From: Clostridiaceae bacterium
GTDB taxonomy: Bacteria; Bacillota; Clostridia; Saccharofermentanales; Fastidiosipilaceae
Assembly (NCBI GenBank): GCA_012800515.1
Contig: JAAZJE010000114.1
Span: forward strand, 1-14,709
Direction: 5' to 3'
Length of the DNA: 14,709 nucleotides
How positions within the stretch are numbered: the first letter of the stretch is position 1; each line of letters begins with the position of its first letter. Below the pieces are notes generated by a model. The model saw only the letters and a program-made list of their open reading frames with translations, was not told the origin of the DNA and did no database searches. Of the stretch, positions 6,843-14,300 are shown one piece after another. The position numbers and the translations under genes were made by a program.

Positions 6843-8132
6843 TCATTTTTCATAAAGATCGCGCAAAAGAGCGAGTGCGTTTTCAATTATAAGCGTGCCT
6901 ACCCCGCGCCTATAATAAGAGAACAGCACCTCATAACCGCCCTGTTCGTAGGCCTCATCGGAGGGAAAATACCCTCTCCAGCCGTTGACACAGCAGCCGC
7001 AGAGCGTTTTACCGAAAGGCGAAGCCGCCTTTATCCTCTGTCCCAGCTCGGAAAAAGGCTCGCCCTCAATTCCGCAGAATGCTATATCACCGATGCGTAG
7101 CGCGGTAATATGCAGCTCGCGGTTGTCCGGGCCTCGGTCGCAATCGACGATCCTGGCCGCTTCGTATTTTCTCATACTACAGCACTTGGACGCTTCCTCA
7201 TAATCCCGTTTATAGTATTCCAGGCACTGCCGGGCCAGCTCCACTATACGGGGATCGGACTCGCGGTTGGAGGGAGCCTGAACCAGGCGAATGTCGGCCG
7301 CGACCTTATCCGCCGGAATTTCTGCGGCGGTATGATATATCCTTAAAACCTCTCCCGCGATGCGATAGGCGATGCTTTTTGACTTGTCGCGCCCTTTTCG
7401 TATAGGAAGCGATAAATCTCCCCTGGAACCGACGTCCCCTTCGGCTCCGTCGATAAAAATACATCTGGCATTGTCCAGGGCGCCTTCAAGAGTAGTGACA
7501 ACGTAGCCGGGATAGTCGGGAGATATGTAAAGGCCGCCGTAAGTGTCCGGATGGATCGCAAAATTAACAATGACGATCTCGGCGGCGCCCTCGCGGATAA
7601 TCCGCACCAGTTCCAAACTGTCGTCAACCACGGCCGCCGGTCCCACGACATCGGGCAAGTTGTCCGGTCTGGGGTTGGTCTTTACCGTACCGTCTTTCAT
7701 TATATGGCGGCGACAGAAAGCCATATCCGGCACCTTCCCAGATGCCGCGGCCAGGCGGGCCGGCGTCAGATCGTCCAGCGCCGCTTTGGCCGTATCCGCT
7801 ATTTTGCGGATCGTAAGGTCGGCATAGGCCTCTTCCTGAGACAGGGAAGGACCGTTATGGGTATGCGTACAGTGGGCAAAGACGCAGTTGGCCGGCAACC
7901 CTGTCCGCCGGGCCGTTTCCGCCACCAGCGCACCGGTCTGCGGCTCCGTGGTCAAACAAAAATCCATCGTTATAATTACCGCTGCATTTTCCCCGTCACT
8001 TACAGCGACGGCGGAGGCGTACAGCGGATCGGCCACCCCTTCGGAATAGCGGGCAAAGTGCTGTCCGGCCATGTATGTTCCGTTGGGCGGCGTAACGTCA
8101 CTGCGTGCGAATCCTGCCTTGAACGCACTCAT
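6843..8132 (-). CDS. Neutral/alkaline ceramidase-like metalloprotein, copy 1
   Basis: A 429-residue member of the neutral/alkaline non-lysosomal ceramidase N-terminal-domain family. The visible pattern includes GFARSDVTPP near the start, CTHTHNGP at 88-95 (H90, H92), NFAIHPD with H194, GIEGEPFSELG with Glu358, and RGYFPS with Tyr388. These fit the two His, Glu and Tyr zinc ligands known for the family. The family's catalytic serine motif (GDxSPN) reads GDVGSR here, so the Ser position is Gly; ceramide hydrolysis by the usual mechanism is doubtful. It is much shorter than full ceramidases (over 600 residues) and lacks a signal peptide, indicating a cytoplasmic enzyme. The start at 8132 (MSAFKAG) has AAGGAG 11 nt upstream; a TTG at 8174 has no such site. 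It lies between the NagB-like and GH20 genes, which suggests an amidase or esterase on an acylated amino-sugar product. This is inference. Confidence 0.85.
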   Translation of the reverse strand: MSAFKAGFARSDVTPPNGTYMAGQHFARYSEGVADPLYASAVAVSDGENAAVIITMDFCLTTEPQTGALVAETARRTGLPANCVFAHCTHTHNGPSLSQEEAYADLTIRKIADTAKAALDDLTPARLAAASGKVPDMAFCRRHIMKDGTVKTNPRPDNLPDVVGPAAVVDDSLELVRIIREGAAEIVIVNFAIHPDTYGGLYISPDYPGYVVTTLEGALDNARCIFIDGAEGDVGSRGDLSLPIRKGRDKSKSIAYRIAGEVLRIYHTAAEIPADKVAADIRLVQAPSNRESDPRIVELARQCLEYYKRDYEEASKCCSMRKYEAARIVDCDRGPDNRELHITALRIGDIAFCGIEGEPFSELGQRIKAASPFGKTLCGCCVNGWRGYFPSDEAYEQGGYEVLFSYYRRGVGTLIIENALALLRDLYEK

Positions 8133-8228
8133 ATGCTTTGTTTCTCCTTCGACATCAGCGGCCGCAACCGGCAAAATCAGCTGCGGCCGGCATTATCTTC
8201 CTGCGAGCTATACGACGAGCTATACGAC
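8133..8228 (-). promoter_or_regulatory. Spacer with 8-bp hairpin and 12-bp tandem repeat
   Basis: The 96-nt gap between the NagB-like stop and the ceramidase-like start holds two structures. First, perfect 12-bp tandem copies of CGAGCTATACGA at 8204-8215 and 8216-8227 lie directly beside the stop codon. Second, an inverted repeat with 8-base arms (8159-8166 and 8182-8189, CGGCCGCA and complement) has a 15-nt loop. No T-run follows the hairpin, so a terminator is unlikely; mRNA processing or stability is possible. Confidence 0.5.
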
Positions 8229-9188
8229 TCAGTAACCTACTTTGTCCCAGCAGTCAAAGGGAGCGGCCAGCTCTTCGGAAACATAGACCTGCGTCTTCAT
8301 GAGTTGTAACATAGAGCTGGGTACCAGCGGGGTTACGGGGCCGTGCAGCACGAGCCGACTCGTCATGCGCTGCCAAGAGGAAAACGTTCCGTTCGTCAGA
8401 AGTGCGTGCACCTCGACGCGCTCACGGGCGTTTTTAACGTCCACCGGACCGATCGTGGCCGCCTTCGGAGGCACGGCGGCTATATAACCGGACTGGCCGA
8501 AAATACCGTGCAGTGAATTCTGCGCTATCGTAAGCGGATGGAGAGAGATCACGCGCGCTTCCTGCTGTAAGTATTCCTCCATTGTAGGCTTGATAAATTC
8601 ATCCACCGGATCAATAAAGGCCATATGCCCGGTCCAGCCGGGGCTCGACGAACAGAAATCCGCGCCGCCGCCGCTGATCTCGGCTATGAGCTTTGAGTAA
8701 TGGCCGATATTGGCGTTGGTGGGATAATAGATATGATCGAGCGGCATCCGCAGCTCCTCGTCAATCTGATAAAACAGGTGTTTGAGCATGGAATGGGCAA
8801 GGCCGGCCCGGTATGTCTCCGGAGCGATATTGCCGTCCTGATCGGCCCATTCGTCCATCGCGAAGACATACACGTTGCGGCAGTTCACCCGATGGTAATT
8901 GATCAGCTCCGCCAGCGGTATGTAGGTCTCCGGTTCGGGATTGCCAAGTATCATCGTGCAGCGCTTGTCCTGCTCGTCTGATTCTTTGATGCGCGTAAAC
9001 AGGTCGGCGATCAGCACAGGATGCGGGTTGTGCAGTACCTTGATGCGGAAGTCGGGATTGTGATGCTTCTCCAGTTCTTTTCCGCTCAGGCGGCGCAACT
9101 TTTCGCAGAGCGCACGGTCCTTGAACGGTACAAAAGGCGCGGGTATGAAGTCAAAATCCGTCGCTTGGTCAAAAATTGTATTTTCCAT
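8229..9188 (-). CDS. Glucosamine-6-phosphate deaminase-like protein (NagB family)
   Basis: A 319-residue sugar-phosphate isomerase/deaminase. It should convert glucosamine-6-phosphate (or a close relative) to fructose-6-phosphate plus ammonia in the cytoplasm, the step after NagA. The visible motifs are FAMDEWADQ (Asp112-Glu113, matching MDEY of NagB, whose Asp is the proton-transfer residue), GGGADFC then GWTGHMAFIDP at 184-194 (His188, matching GHIAFNEP), AATIGPVDVKNAREVR-like ring-opening region near 244-258, and GPVTPLVPSSMLQL near 283-296. It is longer than classical NagB (about 240-270) owing to a roughly 50-residue N-terminal extension, so it belongs to a divergent branch and its exact sugar phosphate may differ. 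The start at 9188 (MENTIF) has AGGAGG 6 nt upstream. It follows nagA by 61 nt in the same operon. Confidence 0.87.
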   Translation of the reverse strand: MENTIFDQATDFDFIPAPFVPFKDRALCEKLRRLSGKELEKHHNPDFRIKVLHNPHPVLIADLFTRIKESDEQDKRCTMILGNPEPETYIPLAELINYHRVNCRNVYVFAMDEWADQDGNIAPETYRAGLAHSMLKHLFYQIDEELRMPLDHIYYPTNANIGHYSKLIAEISGGGADFCSSSPGWTGHMAFIDPVDEFIKPTMEEYLQQEARVISLHPLTIAQNSLHGIFGQSGYIAAVPPKAATIGPVDVKNARERVEVHALLTNGTFSSWQRMTSRLVLHGPVTPLVPSSMLQLMKTQVYVSEELAAPFDCWDKVGY

Positions 9189-9249
9189 TTTTATCCTCCT
9201 GATAAAATTATTATCCGTTTTAGCTGTTCTCAGGCAAACCGACTGACGT

Positions 9250-10413
9250 TCAGTTCCGCGCGATCCGCTCCAGCGGTTCACCGTCAAGGAACACTTGTTG
9301 CACCGTCATGAAGGCATCGACGATGACAAGATCTGCGACAGCGCCGCGCCGGATTTCGCCACGGTCGGTCCAGCCGAGCAGGCGAGCCGGGTTGCGCGAA
9401 GCATGGCAGAAAGCGTCACAGAGACCGGCTCCCGTGTGCTTGATGAAGTTGCCGCAGGCGGCGGACAACGTGAGCTTGGAGCCGGCGATTTCACCGGCAT
9501 AGTCGAAGTTGAGGTCGGTAACACCCGCGTAGTCACCCTCTTTCGGCACCGGTCCTCCATGAGCGGTAGCGTCACTTATTAATATGAGTCGGTCGCGCCC
9601 TTTGATCTTGCGAATCAGGCGTTGCATGTAGGGGTCGACATGGATGCCGCGGGAGTCACTGATGATTTCCGCCGTAATATCGTCGTTGTAATTAACCGTT
9701 TCGTCAACGCAGACGCCGCGGCATTCGGGATAGCGCTGAATCGTGCCGGTGGCATTGGTATGATGGGTGGCGAGCCGTAGCCCCAGAGGGATAAAAAGCT
9801 CGATCTGCCAGGGTTCCGCTTCACTGTGCGCAACGGAGAACAGCGCCTCCGGATAACGCTCATGTATATATCTGACAAAGCCCTCAACGCCCCGTCGCTC
9901 GGGGGCTACGCACCAGACCTTGGCCAGGGAACCGGCCGCCGCGACGAGCCGTTCGTACTGGCCGGGCGCAACAACTTCCGGCCAAGGCAAGTTTTCACGC
10001 TCCGCACCGTATTTCGGATTGAGGAAAGGACCCTCCATATAAAGGCCGCGAATGGTGCGCCCGGAGCCGTGACCCATTTCCGCACGGATCAGGCTGATCG
10101 CCGTAAGGTATTCGGCCTCATTCATCCAGTAGGCTAAAGCCGGCAGCAACGAGGTTGTCCCACTTTTCAGATGATGCTCCGCCGCCGCCTGAGGATTTTC
10201 ATGAAAGTAGTGTGCACCGCCCGCATGGGTATGTATGTCAATTAGGCCGGGGCCGACGTAAGCGCCCCGGGCATCAATAACTTCGGCGCCGGAGGGCACC
10301 ACAACTTTATTCTGTTCTCCGAAATCCACGATCCGGCCGTCTTGCATGAGCAGAACTCCGTCGCGTATGTAGTGGTCCGGCAGAACTATAGTGGCATTGA
10401 TTAGCGCAATCAT
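9250..10413 (-). CDS. nagA: N-acetylglucosamine-6-phosphate deacetylase
   Basis: A 387-residue amidohydrolase-superfamily enzyme removing acetate from GlcNAc-6-phosphate in the cytoplasm. Motifs in order: GLIDIHTHAGG (His61, His63), MEGPFLNPKYGA with the metal ligand Glu127, VAHSEAE with His196, ATHHTNAT at 216-222 (His217, where classical NagA has HLFNAM), and LISDATAHGG with the catalytic acid/base Asp281. The C-terminus returns to the small beta domain (RGAVADLVIVD). Length fits NagA (about 380-400). The start at 10413 (MIALINAT) has GGGGGAAGG about 6 nt ahead. A perfect TATAAT at 10464-10469 on the same strand suggests it may have its own promoter. The altered HHTNAT and the downstream divergent NagB leave open a related amino sugar, but GlcNAc-6-P is the best guess. 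Confidence 0.92.
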   Translation of the reverse strand: MIALINATIVLPDHYIRDGVLLMQDGRIVDFGEQNKVVVPSGAEVIDARGAYVGPGLIDIHTHAGGAHYFHENPQAAAEHHLKSGTTSLLPALAYWMNEAEYLTAISLIRAEMGHGSGRTIRGLYMEGPFLNPKYGAERENLPWPEVVAPGQYERLVAAAGSLAKVWCVAPERRGVEGFVRYIHERYPEALFSVAHSEAEPWQIELFIPLGLRLATHHTNATGTIQRYPECRGVCVDETVNYNDDITAEIISDSRGIHVDPYMQRLIRKIKGRDRLILISDATAHGGPVPKEGDYAGVTDLNFDYAGEIAGSKLTLSAACGNFIKHTGAGLCDAFCHASRNPARLLGWTDRGEIRRGAVADLVIVDAFMTVQQVFLDGEPLERIARN

Positions 10414-10463
10414 CGAGTACCTTCCCCCTTCCTGACGTAGTCTCAAGAAACTCCGATACGTAA

Positions 10464-10469
10464 ATTATA
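10464..10469 (-). promoter_or_regulatory. Candidate -10 box for nagA
   Basis: A perfect TATAAT on the minus strand lies 50 nt upstream of the nagA ATG. No good TTGACA-like -35 occurs at 16-18 bp spacing (AATAAT is the sequence there), so this is a weak call. The same 121-nt gap also holds a 12-bp perfect palindrome, GCCGGGCCCGGC, at 10516-10527, just after the SGNH gene's stop, without a following T-run. Confidence 0.35.
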
Positions 10470-10534
10470 TAAAACGAGGCAAAGCAATTATTGTTGTTTT
10501 CTACGATGTCCCTCGGCCGGGCCCGGCGGGGAGT

Positions 10535-11215
10535 TCAGAAACGATCCAGCTCTTCCCTGAGTTCCCGCCGGAACAACTCTGTATAGAGAGCATAGCCTCG
10601 TGTATTAAAGTGCTCATCGTCAACAAAGATATCCGGGTCGGTCACGCGAGCCGACACGTTACCGTTTAAATAAAAAGCGGGATAATCCAAAACATTGATG
10701 AAACGGCGGTTCTCCCTTTGCCGCACAAAGTCCTGCAGACGCAGACTGAATTCCAACTTCGCTTTTATGTCCCCGGCATCGTAATCACGCCTGGGATGCG
10801 GGCTGCATACATAGACACGCAGGTCGGGAAAATCTGTCTCGGCGTAGATAACGACACGCGAACCCAACTCCAGGATTTCCTCCTGAGTGTAGCCAAGATC
10901 GTAGCTGTTGCCGAAACACTCGTAGACCAGCACCGTCGGCGCCAAAGGCCGGATCATGCGCGGATAGTAATACAGCTGATGCTCACAGCTACTGGTACCG
11001 AAGCCGCGGTTGACGACACAGAGACACCCGCTCCGGCCGGGCAAGCATTCAGCCAGCGGCCGGATACCAAATCTGGCGCTCCAGCGCGTAAAATATGATG
11101 GACCGTAGAAAACGATCTGCCCCGTTTTCTCCGAACGGCTCTCACAGGCCAATACAGAGTTTTCCAGATTACATTTCCATTGGGGTATTGTTTTCAAACC
11201 AACCCGAACCGGCAT
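10535..11215 (-). CDS. SGNH/GDSL-type hydrolase, probable carbohydrate esterase
   Basis: A 226-residue SGNH-fold protein. Block I reads IVFYGPSYFTRW (Ser40 as candidate nucleophile; the usual GDS or GSS is GPS here). Block II is VVNRGFGTS (Gly71). Block III is YECFGNSYDLG (Asn103), the place of GxND. Block V is FVDDEHFNTRGY, giving the Asp199/His202 pair of DxxH. The pattern best fits the subgroup with NRGFGGS and YxGDND, often linked to removal of acetyl esters from glycans. No signal peptide is seen, so it acts in the cytoplasm, presumably on imported acetylated sugars. The start at 11215 (MPVRVG) has AGGAGG about 8 nt upstream; further in-frame starts up to 11245 would include this Shine-Dalgarno inside the gene. 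First gene of the nag operon. Confidence 0.8.
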   Translation of the reverse strand: MPVRVGLKTIPQWKCNLENSVLACESRSEKTGQIVFYGPSYFTRWSARFGIRPLAECLPGRSGCLCVVNRGFGTSSCEHQLYYYPRMIRPLAPTVLVYECFGNSYDLGYTQEEILELGSRVVIYAETDFPDLRVYVCSPHPRRDYDAGDIKAKLEFSLRLQDFVRQRENRRFINVLDYPAFYLNGNVSARVTDPDIFVDDEHFNTRGYALYTELFRRELREELDRF

Positions 11216-11251
11216 GATCTCTACCTCCTCTATCTTGTCCATCAAACCTGC

Positions 11252-11317
11252 ATAATTTGCAGAGAAGTCGGTTTCAACAGTCCGGGCTATTTTTACCGTG
11301 TTTTCCGTAACCTGACA
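11252..11317 (+). pseudogene. Relic of an AraC-family regulator helix-turn-helix
   Basis: This plus-strand stretch encodes IICREVGFNSPGYFYRVFRN and two more residues. It is a close match to the second helix-turn-helix of AraC-family regulators (IAxxVGFxSxxYFxRxFKK). Upstream the frame runs antisense into the SGNH gene, and downstream it does not continue with the expected GxSPxxYR. Only about 22 codons of homology are visible, and no first helix-turn-helix or sensor domain is present. It is therefore best read as a scrap of a lost divergent regulator gene, opposite in strand to all intact genes here. Confidence 0.6.
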
Positions 11318-11318
11318 A
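11290..11318 (-). promoter_or_regulatory. Candidate sigma-A promoter for the SGNH-nagA operon
   Basis: On the minus strand TTGTCA (11313-11318, five of six to TTGACA) is followed after exactly 17 bp by TAAAAA (11290-11295, four of six to TATAAT). Transcription would begin near 11283, about 68 nt before the SGNH start. The rest of the 161-nt gap contains a 6-base-arm inverted repeat (11336-11341 and 11360-11365) after the surface-protein stop, without a T-run, so no clear terminator separates the two genes. Confidence 0.45.
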
Positions 11319-11376
11319 GAGCCTGCGTGGCGGTTGGCGGCCCGTTCCTGCCGGTTCGAGCCGCCTCCATTACTTT

Positions 11377-14300
11377 CTACCGCTCCCTGATTATCCGGTA
11401 AAGCTGTAGCACTCTACTCAGAATGATTCCCAGCCTGTCGGCGCTAAGCCGATCGTTCGGCCAGCCGCCGGTAAGCCTGTGTATGTTTATGATAGTGAAT
11501 CCGTCCGTCGCCGTGCCGGTAATCACCTTTAAGTAGAGGAGTGGTACAGCTGTTTCATCCACCGTGTAGATGATCGGCCGGTCGTTTTCGTTTACCGGCA
11601 AATCCGTGAAGGTTCCCGCCCAGTTGTTGTCCGCGTTCAAAGTCAGCGTCTTGCCTTCAACCGCCGTTCCGTCCGCATAGAGCTGTACCGTGACACTCGC
11701 CGGACGCATTTGTATCAGATTGTTAGCGTCGTCCCACTCTTTCGTGACTTCTACGCTCGTCGTCGCGGGCTGATCCGCTTCGTACTGCGCTGTATAAACT
11801 GCGGCCTCATTCACAGGTGCGGCATCATCAGGTAACACGGGGCTCCAGCCGCTATGCTGCCATCCCGCTTCCGCCTCTACTTCCGGCATCAGTGCCCTCA
11901 CCCGACTGAATTCAGTGCCGACCTTCACGTTAAAGGCCGTGTCTCCTTCCAGCGTACCATGTTCGCCTTGGGCAAATGTCACCCGCACATAACCATCCGG
12001 TACTGTCGTATTTCCCGGATCGGTCGGAATCACAGCCTGTTCAACGCCCATCAAAATAAAGGGACTAAATTCCCGTTGGCTGAACACGAAATATCGCTCG
12101 CCTTCACGCGTTTGTACCTCACCGGTTATTTCTTCCCAACTGTCGTCCGCTTTTTGATGCCAGCAACCCACCGGCTCACCCAACCAGGTTTCCGGCAAGG
12201 GCAAGCACACTTCCTGCGGAACGCCGCTGTCCTGCACTTCCTGCCCGTTCAGCAAACACTTAACATCGAAAGCCTCATATGCGTTGTATTTGTCCTCATA
12301 GTCGCTATACATATCTGTGCCGACCTGCGCGTCAAGGTCAAATCCCACCAGACCACCGACCACCACGAGCGGCCGTTCCCTATCCGAAGTAAACTCCATA
12401 TTTAGAAGTTCTGTTTCCCGCAACGGATCGCCGAGCCTAAGGATCGGGCCGGTTTTGGCGGTAATGGTTATTCTATAATTGCCTCTGTACAGTCCTTTTA
12501 GGATTTCATTAAATCCGGCCGCGTCGGCAGTCAGCGAACGGCTAAGGCTTCTTTCTCCATAAAAAGCCTCCGAATACACTTCACTGTCATCATCCGCGTT
12601 ATAAATAGTTACCACGATCTCAATCAGCCTGTAGTTGGAATCGATCCTTCCGCTTATGCCTCTTTCGAGAATGTTGTCGGCGGTAAATTTGTAGTGATAC
12701 TTGATGTCCGGCAGTTCTGTTCGACCGTCGTGGTAGGCCTTGAGCGTAACCGGTAAATAGCTTCCTTTATAAATGGTATTAAAACTTGTCTTATTTCCAA
12801 CTATTATTGTGGTGCCGTAAAGAAGTTTTTTGTTCGGATCAGATACTATTTCATAGAGGTCACTAAATTCGTTTATATATTCAGATTCTATCTCACCCGT
12901 CTGCAGATTTTCGTAATAGTATTTCGGCTCATTGGATCCTGATTCGGAGCGCATGACATAACTGTTTGCTCCGTCTATGGTATTGTCCGCGTTGCGCACA
13001 ACAACCGCATCCTCGGTTAAAAGAGCAACATGATTATCGTCCGCACCATAGGACAGTATCACATCTCCCGTACGAGCCAGAGCATATGCCTCGAAAATTT
13101 CCTGCTCGGTATAGCGGTTGATAGTCTTTCCGGTGTCGTTGCTGTCTGCCGCTTCCATAGCTATGTTCCCCGTCAGGCGCAACCTGCCATTCGCGTTGAG
13201 TAAATCAGCAGAATAATTCTCCGGAGCCGGGACACCGACACCTGTAACACGGGATATCGCGTTCCAGACAAACGAACCGCAGTCCATGCCGAATGCCGTC
13301 TTAGGGCGCGTGCCGCCGGTGTAATTTTTGTCTGCGTCTATGGCTGATTGAAACATTTCCCGCGAACATTTGATGTCGCGGTTGTAGGGCGGTGCCTTGT
13401 AGAGATAGCCCCGGAAGAAATTGATTATTATTGAGCCTTTGGCGGTCCGCATATCCTGAGTGGGAATCCACTCGATCTCGGTCGTCGCATCGGCCTCCGC
13501 CACGACTATTTCGCGCAAAACACTTCCGTCGGCAGGAATAGTCTGCTCTTCAGGCTCCTCGGGAATAACGGGATCCCCGGTACCATAAATCTCGATTTCA
13601 TACATCCAGACATATTCATCGGACTTTATGCTACCTCCCACAAACAGTTCCAGGATAGACAGCCGCACATACCTGGCCTGCACCGGTTCATCCAGTATCC
13701 CCTCATAGAATTGCACATAATCAGATGTTTTGTATGAGCCGTCCGGTTCATAGTGGACCTGCGTCCAGGTCTGGCCGTCCACGGAAGTAAAGAGCTTCCA
13801 GCTTTTATTCATGCAGTACTGGCTCGGATATCTATAGTTGTGCAACCGATATTTGCTTACCGTACAGACGCTACCGAAGTCGAACTCAAAATATCCGTCG
13901 GCCCGGTCATCGCCGACCTGCGCGGCAAAATCCGGATCAGGTACGGCGATCTCAAACGGCATCCGCGAATACGGACCACCACTACGATAATATTCACCGT
14001 CGGTCAAACGGACGAGCGAGGTGCGGCTAGAAACATTGAAGGTCGTACTCGGCACGATGCCGGCGGAAAGTATTTTTGGAGGCGTGGTATATTGCGCCGT
14101 ATAGACTGTTGCTTCATTTACAAGTGCGTCGTCGGCAGGCAACACAGGATCCCAGCCGCTGTGCTCATAGCCTTCGTCTGCCGTGACCGTCGGTACCGTT
14201 ACCTCACTGAAAGCAGTGCCGACCTTGACATTAAAGGCCGCCGGACCGCCCAGCGTTCCGTGCGCGCCCTCGGCAAACTGCAACAGCACATACCCTTCCG

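Noticed and set aside
8133..8174. TTG start adding 14 residues to the ceramidase-like protein
   Set aside because: No Shine-Dalgarno before it; AAGGAG precedes the ATG at 8132, where family homology begins.
7551..8309. 252-codon plus-strand open frame
   Set aside because: Lies antisense to the ceramidase-like gene, has no recognisable domain, and follows no ribosome binding site; a shadow of a GC-rich coding strand.
10516..10527. GCCGGGCCCGGC palindrome as an intrinsic terminator after the SGNH gene
   Set aside because: Palindrome without loop and without a following T-run on the transcribed strand; also easy to get in GC-rich spacer.
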